Shown here in pieces: positions 1-7,431 of a stretch of 64,000 bases of DNA. The translations under genes were made by a program, and so were the position numbers. The DNA is from Terasakiella pusilla DSM 6293 (lineage in GTDB: Bacteria; Pseudomonadota; Alphaproteobacteria; Rhodospirillales; Terasakiellaceae). The notes below the pieces were generated by a model. The model worked only from the letters and a program-made list of their open reading frames with translations. It was not told where the DNA came from and ran no database searches. The stretch spans positions 1 through 64,000 of the forward strand of contig NZ_JHYO01000012.1 in NCBI RefSeq assembly GCF_000688235.1. The letters are read 5' to 3'. Numbering within the stretch: the stretch's first letter is position 1; each line of letters begins with the position of its first letter.

Positions 1-237
1 CAACTGACGCTCGGAGCGAATGCCAAAGAGATAACCGACCAGTAAAGCCTTAAACAACATAGTCGGATCAAGCGGAGGTCGACCATTATCGGCGCAATAT
101 AAAGGCGCCACTTTGTCGTGAATGAAACTGAAATCAATATGCGCATCAATTTTGCGCAAAAGATGGTTGGACGGAACCAGACTATCCAGACTGACCATCT
201 CAAGTTCCGTTTGTTGAGGACCGCGTTTTTTAAGCAT
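1..237 (-). CDS. IS1182-like transposase, N-terminal part (runs off window)
   Basis: The minus strand reads 79 residues from the ATG at 237-235 to the window edge without a stop. The sequence has the N-terminal pattern of IS1182/IS5-type DDE transposases (DUF772-like region): LVPSNHLLRKID, a DNGRPPLDP stretch and LLVGYLFGIRSERQL. The catalytic domain lies outside the window, so it is unknown whether the element is intact. It points away from the adjacent integrated island and lies just outside that island's left attachment repeat. Family assignment is from motif memory and is fairly secure; the exact IS name is not. Confidence 0.8.
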   Translation of the reverse strand, partial: MLKKRGPQQTELEMVSLDSLVPSNHLLRKIDAHIDFSFIHDKVAPLYCADNGRPPLDPTMLFKALLVGYLFGIRSERQL

Positions 238-251
238 TCCTCATTGAATCA

Positions 252-279
252 CAAAGGCCTCGCCAAGGCGAGACCTTTG
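252..279. terminator. Strong GC-rich inverted repeat upstream of the transposase
   Basis: A 13-base arm (252-264) pairs with 267-279 around a two-base loop, with one G-T pair. A second smaller hairpin lies at 292-310 (GGCTCTC/GAGAGCC). Neither has a clean T-run. They may be terminators protecting the insertion element from outside transcription, or part of the displaced 3' end of the small RNA gene discussed at 8745-8845. Confidence 0.5.
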
Positions 280-317
280 TCAGCAATCTGAGGCTCTCAC
301 GAGGAGAGCCGAAAATT

Positions 318-334
318 AGTTTGGGAGGAAACGT
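318..334. repeat. Left attachment repeat (attL) of island 1
   Basis: AGTTTGGGAGGAAACGT occurs exactly here and at 8784-8800, in the same orientation. The bases on both sides differ, which is what integration by site-specific recombination leaves. At this end GGAAACG (327-333) is followed by a six-base spacer and the inverted copy CGTTTCC (340-346), the geometry of paired core sites for a tyrosine recombinase. A tyrosine integrase gene starts about 140 bases inside. The reverse strand of the repeat contains TTTCCTCCC, as in the alphaproteobacterial MmgR-type small RNAs. Confidence 0.75.
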
Positions 335-399
335 ATAATCGTTTCCAGAAAATACAAAACCCTAATAAATACGCTATTTTGCTTGATTTTTTAGCATCA

Positions 400-433
400 T
401 GTGCCATTATTTTGTGCCATAGAATTGTGCCAT
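400..433. repeat. Three TGTGCCAT copies, 13-base period (left end)
   Basis: TGTGCCAT occurs at 400-407, 413-420 and 426-433, all in the same orientation and about one helical turn apart. Three more copies in the same orientation lie at 8669-8701 inside the other end. Paired arrays near both ends of an element are typical of arm-type binding sites for the integrase or of a directionality factor. They also overlap the region where the integrase promoter should be, so binding could autoregulate the gene. The binding role is inferred. Confidence 0.55.
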
Positions 434-470
434 TTTGATTTTCCACAGTTCTCGGAAATATGGTGCGAAA

Positions 471-2108
471 ATGAAAAAAATATCGAATACTACGCAACGC
501 GGTGGCAGATACCATTACAAGCTAACGATACCATCAGACGTCCGAGGCGATCTCCCTGAACATTATGAATATGATCATGGCAAAAAAGCCAAACTGAAAC
601 ACCATGAACATGTTCGTTTCACATTGGGAACCAGCGATCCCGCCATGGCTGACATCCTACAACAGTCCCATACCGCCAAATTAAAAGCCATGTTTCTTGC
701 TGCCAGACCTCAACCGACCATCATTCGCACCATGGCTGCAATGGACGAACAGCGGCTCCTTGACCGTATCGTTAATGACATTCGATCCAAGCGTGCTGAC
801 CCACATCACAACCCCGCTCTTCTCATCATGGAAGCTGTCAAGAGCCATGGGGACACAATCGACCCTCGGTATCTTACAGAACTTCAACACAAGCTCTTGC
901 TCGCAACGCATGCCGATTTAGCCAATCATACAAAGACAGCCGCCCTACAGAATATCATTGCATCAAAACTTTCGCCTCGCGTTGATGATCCGTCCCAACT
1001 TGAAATATTGGCATCAACACTCTTAAACAATATCGGGGAACGTCCTCTTTACTTGACACAACCAACAGTCAAAGACGTGATAGACGATTTTTTGAACCCG
1101 GATAAAGGAAACCGGAAACGCAGCAACTATTCAACATTATTGACCATCCTTGAAACGCACTATGCGGACCGTCCAATAGGCTCCATCGAACGAGATGACA
1201 TCTATGACATTCGCCGGATCATTCGAAACCTTCCATACGGCTGGCATCGTAAAAAAACAAAATCGCCACAAGAACAGGCTGACGAGATAATAGAACTCAA
1301 AGAAGAAAACGAAGAAATTTTGGAGAAGGGTTTAGAGCCACAGCCGGTTCCGCAACTTCTGATGAACGATACAGCCGAAAAATACATCGGACACATCACC
1401 CAATTCTTCAACTGGACCATCGATGAATTTGGTAAGAAATACAACCTGTCGCACCCAGCCAACCGTATCCGTGGAAAAACCGAAGGGTCTAAGCGAACGA
1501 ATATGACCCCTGAGCAATTAACTGATCTGTTCACGGACTGGGAACCAACCCGTCATAATAACTGGGGCTGGGCACCATTGTTAGCACTGTTTCATGGCAT
1601 GCGGGGGAATGAGATTTTTTCCATGGAGACTGAATCTGTTTTCTTTGATTACGGTGATCTTTGGGTCATCCATCTTCCTCATACTAAAACCGACAGACCA
1701 CGCTGGCTTCCGGTGCACCCTAAACTGATTGAATGGGGGTTCATCGATTATGTGAGTATGCGGAAAGTTGCCGGGGAAAAAATGGTGTTTGCAGATGTCC
1801 ATACGACCAAAGCCAATAATTTCTATGTTGGCGATCCACAGAAGATGATGAAGGAGTGGATGGAGGAACGTGGCGTTTGGAATGAGAAACAGAAGTTCCA
1901 TTCATATCGTCATACATACAAGTTTTACGCAAATAATAATAAGAAAATTCGAGAAGTCGATTGGAAGACCGTCGCCGGTTGGGGGATGAAAAAAGATGCC
2001 GCAGCCAAATACGCAGATCAGATACCCCCCTCGACTTTAATTACCAGCCTCGCAGAACTTGAGTTCGGTATCGAACACCTTGTCAAACCAGCCAGTTATA
2101 AATCGTGA
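471..2108 (+). CDS. int: Tyrosine-type integrase of island 1
   Basis: Site-specific recombinase of 545 residues. The C-terminal catalytic domain shows Arg378 in GMRGNEI, a Lys in the HTKTDRPRWLPV beta-hairpin, His477 and Arg480 in HSYRHTYK, a Trp in AGWGMKK in place of the usual second His, and the nucleophile Tyr514 in AAKYADQ. The N-terminal 300 residues would hold the arm- and core-binding domains. An in-frame TTG exists at 435, but the ATG at 471 is preferred because 435 overlaps the TGTGCCAT array. The gene points inward from attL and most likely drives integration and excision. Catalytic set complete, so it may be active. Confidence 0.9.
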   Translation: MKKISNTTQRGGRYHYKLTIPSDVRGDLPEHYEYDHGKKAKLKHHEHVRFTLGTSDPAMADILQQSHTAKLKAMFLAARPQPTIIRTMAAMDEQRLLDRIVNDIRSKRADPHHNPALLIMEAVKSHGDTIDPRYLTELQHKLLLATHADLANHTKTAALQNIIASKLSPRVDDPSQLEILASTLLNNIGERPLYLTQPTVKDVIDDFLNPDKGNRKRSNYSTLLTILETHYADRPIGSIERDDIYDIRRIIRNLPYGWHRKKTKSPQEQADEIIELKEENEEILEKGLEPQPVPQLLMNDTAEKYIGHITQFFNWTIDEFGKKYNLSHPANRIRGKTEGSKRTNMTPEQLTDLFTDWEPTRHNNWGWAPLLALFHGMRGNEIFSMETESVFFDYGDLWVIHLPHTKTDRPRWLPVHPKLIEWGFIDYVSMRKVAGEKMVFADVHTTKANNFYVGDPQKMMKEWMEERGVWNEKQKFHSYRHTYKFYANNNKKIREVDWKTVAGWGMKKDAAAKYADQIPPSTLITSLAELEFGIEHLVKPASYKS

Positions 2109-2131
2109 ACCACCGTTGAATATTTATATAA

Positions 2132-2545
2132 AATAGTTCAGTTCAGAATTCGTATTCATCATCATATTCCAAAGATTTAGATCATTACTTCCGGGTGCTG
2201 CTGAATATTATCAAACTCATCACTGGTCAGCATGCTTCATTGTCAGATGATTTTGACATTGCGAAGCACGTAGGAATACTCCGCTCAAACCTATCCGAAG
2301 CTGAACTAGGACTAATATATTTCAAGTCGTTGACGAGAGATGGTATGGCCCTGAAAGCAGAGTGTGAGCGGATTTCGATATTCAAAGATTTACGTTCAAC
2401 ATCGTTAATCCGAGAAGAAAGCATTACACAGTTTAAGCGTTGGGCTTTTGAAGGTAATGATAATTTGATTTCGTTATATACAAAGATTACGTCAGAAGGC
2501 CGCCAAGAAGAAGCCCCCTATATAGAAGACAATCTGAAATCTTAG
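2132..2545 (+). pseudogene. Truncated abortive-infection-like protein (C-terminal remnant)
   Basis: The frame open from 2132 matches only the C-terminal part of the putative phage abortive infection family (putAbiC-like): DHYFRVLLNIIKLI, then GILRSNLSEAELGLIYFKSL. The same block appears in the intact gene at 6109-6948 as SHYFRLIERIIQYVD and FLRSQISNDELVVLF. No membrane or coiled-coil N-terminal part precedes it and a stop lies at 2129-2131. A GTG at 2195 could start a short product, but there is no convincing ribosome site. It is read as a 5'-truncated relic left when the integrase end of the island was rearranged. Confidence 0.65.
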
Positions 2546-2583
2546 CTGCTGATAAATACCGCCATCAACTGATGGAGGTTCCC

Positions 2584-3015
2584 ATGCGACTGTGCGATTT
2601 TGCTATTTCAAATACCCCGTATCAATGTGCCGATTTTTTATACACCGTGCCAGTGAAGGTTCGTGGCAACACTATGCCCACGGCAGGTGATCTGGTTATT
2701 GACCAGATGAAGATGACTATCGAAGGCCATGTGCTGGGTAATGCGACCTTCGAACATTGCTATAAGAACCTTGATGGTGGCATGCAATCGGCATTTATCC
2801 ATGGCTGTGGTGTGATTGCGGTTTTTGGGAAGACCCTGACTGATGCACTGGAGCGTATTGGGCAAAACCCTCTCGTTTCAGTTCGTTGCACGGATTTCGT
2901 TGACATCCTGCTGGATGTCGAAATTATGCTGGATGGTAATGTCATTGCCGTTGATTTGGAAACGGCGGAAATTTCATCAACCGATCATGGTGCAGATTGG
3001 AATTTGTCCGTATGA
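2584..3015 (+). CDS. Unknown island protein, 143 aa
   Basis: No family recognised. The start is set at the ATG at 2584 because GGAGG lies six bases before it; the earlier in-frame ATG at 2572 is itself part of that ribosome site. The protein is soluble, mixed alpha/beta, with a hydrophobic acidic C-terminal half (DFVDILLDVEIMLDGNVIAVDLE). Its stop overlaps the start of the next gene in ATGATGA, so the two are translationally coupled and probably interact. Conserved-looking features include several Cys (residues about 4, 15, 58, 75, 101). Confidence 0.6.
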   Translation: MRLCDFAISNTPYQCADFLYTVPVKVRGNTMPTAGDLVIDQMKMTIEGHVLGNATFEHCYKNLDGGMQSAFIHGCGVIAVFGKTLTDALERIGQNPLVSVRCTDFVDILLDVEIMLDGNVIAVDLETAEISSTDHGADWNLSV

Positions 3016-3389
3016 TGACCAAGCAGATTTACATCATCCCGGTATCCATCACTGGGACACTTCCACCCCGATACATGCCTGATGCATTTGCACAGCCCGG
3101 TATGAGTATTGATAGTTATAAGGTTGAGTTTCTCGATATCAGTGTTCAGCAACGCTTTGACGGTCCCTGCCGTATCACGGCGACCGGGAAAGTTGTGATC
3201 GTATCGTCAAGCCCGGAAGATGCCGTTAACAGCGTCATAGACGCTGCATGGTGTAAACTGACAGATACGGGTGTTAACGCCATTCTCGACGGTGTTAACG
3301 TTAACATCACAGGGGATGACATCCTCAGTGTTAACATTGTTAACAATTCTATGCAGGTTATTCCCATTCCGCTATGTAAATCCGATTGA
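3012..3389 (+). CDS. Unknown island protein, 125 aa, coupled to the preceding gene
   Basis: No family recognised. It starts at the ATG at 3012 overlapping the stop of the previous gene. Length and fold impression are similar to that protein, and both end in a beta-rich DG-N-V pattern (ILDGVNVNITGDDI versus MLDGNVIAVDLE), so they could be distant paralogues, though this is weak. The 3' third contains six in-frame GTTAAC hexamers, each encoding Val-Asn, within 120 bases. The next gene begins 68 bases downstream. Confidence 0.55.
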   Translation: MMTKQIYIIPVSITGTLPPRYMPDAFAQPGMSIDSYKVEFLDISVQQRFDGPCRITATGKVVIVSSSPEDAVNSVIDAAWCKLTDTGVNAILDGVNVNITGDDILSVNIVNNSMQVIPIPLCKSD

Positions 3390-3457
3390 CATAATTCATC
3401 ATGGTAGATCGTCATTGATAAATATCTCTGTATAATAATTTTAATGGAGATGAAGTT

Positions 3458-3736
3458 ATGATTATCGCAGACACCGATTTGCCGCTTTATATGGTGATCC
3501 AAAAATTTCTGGTCGCCAATAATTTGATCCGTAGTTGGTCGGACCTAACTGCACAGGTCCAACGTTCCCGAACGTATTTTTCGACGCTACGGCGAACCAA
3601 AAGTAATCCCAGTGGCGAAGTTTGGGTCGCCATGCAGAACTTCCTGTCAGAATTGACTAAAAATTGTCGCAATGAAACGCTTAAGCGTTGGTTGCGGCAT
3701 TACATTCGTCAAATCGAGATGGAGATTGGACAATGA
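3458..3736 (+). CDS. Small basic protein, 92 aa, possibly HTH-like (DUF6626-like)
   Basis: Starts at the ATG at 3458 behind GGAG-ATGAAGTT. The central pattern (NNLIRSWSDLTAQ, then RSRTYFSTLRRTKSNPSGEVW) resembles small alphaproteobacterial proteins in which a helix-turn-helix-like element recognises short targets; DUF6626 is a tentative match from memory. The C-terminal helix is rich in Arg and Lys. Its stop overlaps the next start in ATGA. A DNA-binding or regulatory role for the island is plausible but not shown. Confidence 0.55.
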   Translation: MIIADTDLPLYMVIQKFLVANNLIRSWSDLTAQVQRSRTYFSTLRRTKSNPSGEVWVAMQNFLSELTKNCRNETLKRWLRHYIRQIEMEIGQ

Positions 3737-4032
3737 TTTCTATTGATGATTATGTTTCCCTAGAAAAACCGACACATGCCGACTATGAACATTGCCTTGG
3801 CATTGATTTAACGGGTGAACAACTGGATCGATTGGTTGAATTGCTGCCGCGAATGCATCCGGTATCAATTTCAACGTTACTTCACACAACAGACTTGGAT
3901 CGGTTCTGCCGAGATATGCTCGCTATATGGCAAGATTATGTGAATATTGAAATTTGGTCGAATTCGTCCGACGATCTGCTTTATTTGGTCTATGATCTCG
4001 ATGTCAAAATAGACTTCTTGAAATCAGAATAA
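3733..4032 (+). CDS. Unknown acidic protein, 99 aa, coupled to the small basic protein
   Basis: No family recognised. The start at 3733 overlaps the stop of the preceding gene (ATGA), with GGAGATTGG upstream. The product is strongly acidic and helical, while its coupled neighbour is basic. That pairing (small basic HTH-like protein, acidic partner, overlapping frames) is the usual architecture of toxin-antitoxin or repressor-antirepressor pairs, but no toxin motif is visible, so this is only a suggestion. Confidence 0.5.
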   Translation: MISIDDYVSLEKPTHADYEHCLGIDLTGEQLDRLVELLPRMHPVSISTLLHTTDLDRFCRDMLAIWQDYVNIEIWSNSSDDLLYLVYDLDVKIDFLKSE

Positions 4033-4087
4033 TGTCCGCTAAGAGGACATATAATAGTCAACCGCCAAACGCAGTCGCGTTCGTCGG

Positions 4088-4137
4088 AAAATTAACTTAA
4101 CCCCTTGGCATTCGCCTGCGGGGTTTACGTTAATTTT
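4088..4137. terminator. Long stem-loop after the small-gene cassette
   Basis: AAAATTAAC (4088-4096) pairs with GTTAATTTT (4129-4137), with an inner AACCCC/GGGGTT stem and a GGC-ATTC-GCC tip. A T-run follows at 4139-4143. It lies 56 bases after the stop at 4032 and probably ends transcription of the 2584-4032 cassette. Confidence 0.65.
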
Positions 4138-4143
4138 GTTTTT

Positions 4144-4264
4144 CATTTGGGTCTGAGGACCAAATGATTTTATCACCTGCAATAGACCAGATATACCTTC
4201 ATCCCCCCTGTCCCGTGAAAAAAATAATCGCGAGACAAGGGGAGATGAAGGTATGACCTGCAAT
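4144..4264. repeat. Hairpin cluster flanked by a 9-base direct repeat
   Basis: A small hairpin (CATTTGG/CCAAATG, 4144-4166) is followed by a long stem-loop in which 4193-4212 pairs with 4234-4254, about 20 base pairs with one bulge and a 21-base A-rich loop. ACCTGCAAT occurs on both sides (4175-4183 and 4256-4264). An inverted repeat inside short direct repeats could be a miniature transposable element with its target duplication, or a structured RNA. No protein-coding frame is convincing here. Confidence 0.5.
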
Positions 4265-4841
4265 GAGCCGTCATAACACCCCAACCAATCGACTTGTTGC
4301 TAGAAATAACAACGGGTAGGCGGTCAGCCGCTTACACTACCACAATACATCGAACATCCGTGCCGAAGCACCTGACGGTCGTTCAGACTGACCTTGGTTG
4401 GAAGCCAATGTGAACGTGCTGGTTGTAATCTTTTTCACAGTGCCAGCATCTTTTTTGAACCTAAGAGAAAATTTAATAAAATGCCTGAGTTCTACACAGC
4501 GGCAACACCGCCGTGGCCCCTTTTTTTATGCTGGTGGGAACCGCTAATTTAGTCGATCTGCCAGTCGCTCCGAGGCTTGGAGCTTACGCCGCCGGTCATG
4601 TGTCCCGGTATCGCCAATTTAGGTGTGACAAGAGCCTCTTTGTATGTCGTATGGTTTTATTTAGCACAGGCCATCAGTTGCATGTCCCAGCCACCATATT
4701 TGCCTTCTAAATCAGGGCATACTGAATCGTCAATTAATTTATTCCTAACAATGTTCTTGTTTTGGATTCGATGCCGAAATCGCAATAATCGCGGAGTAGC
4801 AACCATGCGATGAGAGTGGTAACACGAGGTTACCTTTTAAT
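4265..4841. other. Gene-free stretch with further small hairpins
   Basis: No convincing gene. Visible structures are GCGG-CAACA-CCGC ending before a seven-T run at about 4506-4531, GCTCC/GGAGC near 4565-4583, and GGTAAC/GTTACC at 4818-4834 followed by TTTT. The short frames here lack ribosome sites and family patterns. Together with the adjacent hairpin cluster it could hold one or more small RNAs or an element replication/control region; there is no direct evidence for either. Confidence 0.4.
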
Positions 4842-4925
4842 ATGGAAGCTATTGAATGGACTCGTTTAATTGAAATCAGCAAGGCTTTTGGCGTGATATG
4901 CAAATGGCCTGAATTTGACTTTTGA
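4842..4925 (+). CDS. Possible 27-residue peptide
   Basis: A short frame (MEAIEWTRLIEISK...) begins just after the hairpin at 4818-4834. The only possible ribosome site, CGAGG, is inside that hairpin, about 12 bases upstream, so translation could depend on its folding. It ends 44 bases before the next gene and could be a leader peptide. Length alone makes this a weak call. Confidence 0.2.
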   Translation: MEAIEWTRLIEISKAFGVICKWPEFDF

Positions 4926-4969
4926 TAATGAAAGTATAGGATTTAATCCAATTACGCAGGATGCTTATC

Positions 4970-5398
4970 ATGATTGAATTGAACTTTAGCAACAAGCAAA
5001 AGCCAATGGCAGTGGTGAAACGAAATGATCCAGTCAAAGTCTTCCGGGCTGCACTGGCCCAACAGTTGAATGTCGTCGCACAGGAACTCAATGGTAAAAC
5101 ATTAACGATTGAACGACGTCGTTATCATCATGGTAAGCCCACTACAATCGCCGTGCCGGTGCGTAAGTGGTATTGGGCTGATGATGGCGAATATTATCTG
5201 ATCCTGCGTTATTCATCCCAGAAGGTCAAAATTCGTGGATATGAGAGTATCCGGTGTGGTGCAACGTTGGGTCATGTGCAGGCAACTTTGAACCGCGTTG
5301 TTGAAGCATTAGACGATCAGGATGAAGATGTGCTGGTGGCATTAGATGACGCATTTGAACGCACCCGGTGGAAAAAGTTTACTAATGTCCAAAGCTAA
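4970..5398 (+). CDS. Unknown basic island protein, 142 aa
   Basis: No family recognised. The ATG at 4970 is chosen over the one at 4961 because AGGA at 4957-4960 gives it correct spacing. The protein begins MIELNFSNKQKP, is rich in Lys/Arg (VKRNDPVKVF, TIERRRYHHGKP), has an aromatic patch (VRKWYWADDGEYYLILRY) and an acidic C-terminal helix (ALDDQDEDVLVALDDAFE). The charge pattern suggests nucleic-acid binding. It is followed by a hairpin (5401-5457) and the short recombinase gene on the same strand, so the two may act together. Confidence 0.55.
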   Translation: MIELNFSNKQKPMAVVKRNDPVKVFRAALAQQLNVVAQELNGKTLTIERRRYHHGKPTTIAVPVRKWYWADDGEYYLILRYSSQKVKIRGYESIRCGATLGHVQATLNRVVEALDDQDEDVLVALDDAFERTRWKKFTNVQS

Positions 5399-5400
5399 AC

Positions 5401-5457
5401 ATTGTGAGTATTTATGCGGGTTTTGGGGTGCTCTTCATTTTTACCCCGGATCACAAT
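5401..5457. repeat. Nested inverted repeat before the short recombinase
   Basis: ATTGTGA (5401-5407) pairs with TCACAAT (5451-5457), and inside it GGGGT (5425-5429) with ACCCC (5443-5447). It begins two bases after the preceding stop and ends 50 bases before the recombinase start. It may act as a weak terminator or attenuator, or as a recombination site for that recombinase. Confidence 0.45.
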
Positions 5458-5507
5458 CTTGAATTACCTACTGGTGCTTGGAAATGTAAACATTATAGGA
5501 GGTGTTA

Positions 5508-6107
5508 ATGAGCCGGGAAGGTAAAGCGAAAGTTTTGACGGATGCGGAGTTTGAACGACTAATGAAGATTACTGCCGTAGAAGCACACGCGGCTCGTAAT
5601 ACCGCTATTTTGCTGTGTTTGTTTGGTCTGGGCCTACGGGTTAATGAAGTCAGTTCTTTGCGGATTTGTGATGTCATGGATGCCGATGGTGAAATTCGTC
5701 AACAATTCCAGATCAAGATTGCCAACAGCAAGACCAAGCGAAACCGGGAAGTGTTTTTGAGCAACCTGCGTGTGCGTCGTGCCATCCAGAATTACATCGA
5801 TTACCGCCGTGCCACCGAAGGCCCAAACCTGAACCCCGGTAGCTACTTGTTCCGATCACAGAAGGGCGGCGGTTTTACAGGGAATACTATGCAACAATTG
5901 GTGAAGAAGTTGTTCATCAAATCCGGTCTGCCTGATGCGACCAGTAGCCATAGCGGTCGCCGGACCTTTGCGACCCGATTGATTAATGCCGGGGTTGGTT
6001 TGAAGAACCTATCCACCCTCATGGGGCACGCGACTGTGAACCAATCCGCAGAATATGCTGACAGTAATCCGATGATTTTGGAAAAGATTGTAAAGGGTGT
6101 GGTTTGA
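5508..6107 (+). CDS. Short tyrosine recombinase (catalytic domain only)
   Basis: A 199-residue tyrosine recombinase. All catalytic residues are visible: Arg44 (GLGLRVNEV), Lys75 (NSKTKRNRE), His148 and Arg151 (SHSGRR), His174 (MGHATV) and Tyr183 (AEYADS). The N-terminal core-binding domain of normal integrases is missing, giving a length like FimB/FimE-type invertases. The start has a perfect ribosome site (AGGAGGT, five-base gap). The lack of a core-binding domain implies a partner protein or a simple inverted-repeat target; local inverted repeats at 5401-5457 and in the 4.1-4.8 kb region are candidates. Confidence 0.85.
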   Translation: MSREGKAKVLTDAEFERLMKITAVEAHAARNTAILLCLFGLGLRVNEVSSLRICDVMDADGEIRQQFQIKIANSKTKRNREVFLSNLRVRRAIQNYIDYRRATEGPNLNPGSYLFRSQKGGGFTGNTMQQLVKKLFIKSGLPDATSSHSGRRTFATRLINAGVGLKNLSTLMGHATVNQSAEYADSNPMILEKIVKGVV

Positions 6108-6108
6108 G

Positions 6109-6948
6109 TCAGAACGCTCCCACATGGCGTATATGCTCTTTTGTATAGTCGCTACTTTGTAGAGTTCGGTGAGGGACATGGGCAAGGAATTGATATTTGT
6201 GGCAGAAGCTACTTAACCCGTAGTTTTTATGTGCAAGTGTGTGACAAAATAAGACCACCAATTCATCGTTAGAAATTTGTGATCTTAGGAAATCGACAAG
6301 CTCAATTTTTTCACTTTCACTCAGTGACGGGCTTGCATCTACATACTGAATTATCCGTTCAATTAGCCGGAAGTAATGACTAACTGATCCTTCGAAGTCA
6401 TCATATGTTTGGTGATAAAGATCGCAATACGTTTGAAAATCATTTTGTCCCAAGTGTCTCTCTATTAATTGCTTATACCGTGTGATTACATCACGACCTT
6501 CTCTTTTATGTCCCGACATGGCGTCGATGATGTCATGTAGAGATTTAACAAGGTTAAAGAATGTGTTTTCGACGTTCTGTCGGTTCAACGCATGTGACTG
6601 GTCTTCTAATGCTTTTCGTGAGCCTTCGAGTTCTTCACGCTGTAATGACAATTGTTCTGCCTGCATTTCTGTCACACGACGTGTTTCTGCCAGTTCTTCA
6701 TTTTGCATTTTCGAAACCTTGCGGGTTTCAATTAGCTCCTTCCGCTGCATAAACACAGCATACATGAACCATGCGAATGCGAGGGGAGCAAACCAGCCAG
6801 CAAAGTAGTCACCAAGTTCATTCAGGTGGAATTTGTCATTGGTGCTATATTCAAATACTCCCCGACTAAAACCAATGGCGGCCCAGATGATCGACCCGAT
6901 TACAAACGGTTTTGATACCTTGGTTTCTTGTTCTTCTTCCATGTTCAT
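6109..6948 (-). CDS. Putative phage abortive infection protein (putAbiC-like), membrane anchored
   Basis: About 279 residues. Two N-terminal membrane helices (about residues 13-30 and 45-68) are followed by a long Glu/Arg-rich coiled coil (about 70-125, with repeated ETR-M-EL heptads) and a conserved C-terminal domain (FFNLVKSLHDII, SHYFRLIERIIQYVD, LRSQISNDELVVLFCHTL). This architecture matches the putative abortive infection family, thought to sense phage and stop growth; the mechanism is not established. The start is set at 6948, ten bases after the stop of the upstream gene, so the two form an operon. Runs convergently into the short recombinase, one base apart. Confidence 0.7.
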   Translation of the reverse strand: MNMEEEQETKVSKPFVIGSIIWAAIGFSRGVFEYSTNDKFHLNELGDYFAGWFAPLAFAWFMYAVFMQRKELIETRKVSKMQNEELAETRRVTEMQAEQLSLQREELEGSRKALEDQSHALNRQNVENTFFNLVKSLHDIIDAMSGHKREGRDVITRYKQLIERHLGQNDFQTYCDLYHQTYDDFEGSVSHYFRLIERIIQYVDASPSLSESEKIELVDFLRSQISNDELVVLFCHTLAHKNYGLSSFCHKYQFLAHVPHRTLQSSDYTKEHIRHVGAF

Positions 6949-6955
6949 GTTGCCA

Positions 6956-7330
6956 TTATTCTGACTGACTAAAATCAGAATTGGATAAGTCCATCTTTTC
7001 AATTTCTTTAATCAGTTTTTTGGTCATTAATCCGCCTCGATCAGCATATTCAAGTGCTCCGACGTAATCTTTCTTGACTTCGCCTGCGTCTGTAAGTTTG
7101 TCACGACAGTGGTAGATTGCCCCATCGTAATTGTCATAACTGTCAAACGATAATTCGACTGATCCACATATTTCTGTTCCACTATCGAAGCGTCCTTTGT
7201 AGGTAATCTCGGCCATGAACTTTGCTTCTAACAAGACAATAAACCCAAACTTTTCCTCTGTAGAGGGAGTTTCCAGTTCGATGTGAAAATCAATTTTGTA
7301 GGGTGGGGTTCCGTTGGCAAAATACTTCAT
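6956..7330 (-). CDS. Unknown partner of the abortive-infection-like protein, 124 aa
   Basis: No family recognised with confidence. A beta-rich N-terminal two-thirds (DFHIELETPSTEEKFGFIVLLEAKFMAEITYKGRF) resembles small beta-barrel or SecB-like/chaperone-like folds, with a helical, charged C-terminus (KKLIKEIEKMD). First gene of a two-gene operon with the putAbiC-like gene, promoter in the AT-rich divergent region 7331-7431. Close coupling suggests it is an accessory, chaperone or antitoxin of that protein; this is inference. Confidence 0.55.
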   Translation of the reverse strand: MKYFANGTPPYKIDFHIELETPSTEEKFGFIVLLEAKFMAEITYKGRFDSGTEICGSVELSFDSYDNYDGAIYHCRDKLTDAGEVKKDYVGALEYADRGGLMTKKLIKEIEKMDLSNSDFSQSE

Positions 7331-7431
7331 TGGTGTTTCCGCTTAAATCACAAAAGACAATCTTGAGTTATTTATATTAATACAATACTCTTAAAAATGT
7401 AAATAGGGAATTCTGGCATTCAGGGGGTGCA

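Noticed and set aside
4039-4284. Minus-strand frame of 81 codons across the hairpin cluster
   Set aside because: It runs through the inverted repeats and has no ribosome site or family pattern.
4513-4813. Two overlapping plus-strand frames of 65 and 78 codons
   Set aside because: No ribosome site, unusual composition and they cross hairpins; treated as non-coding.
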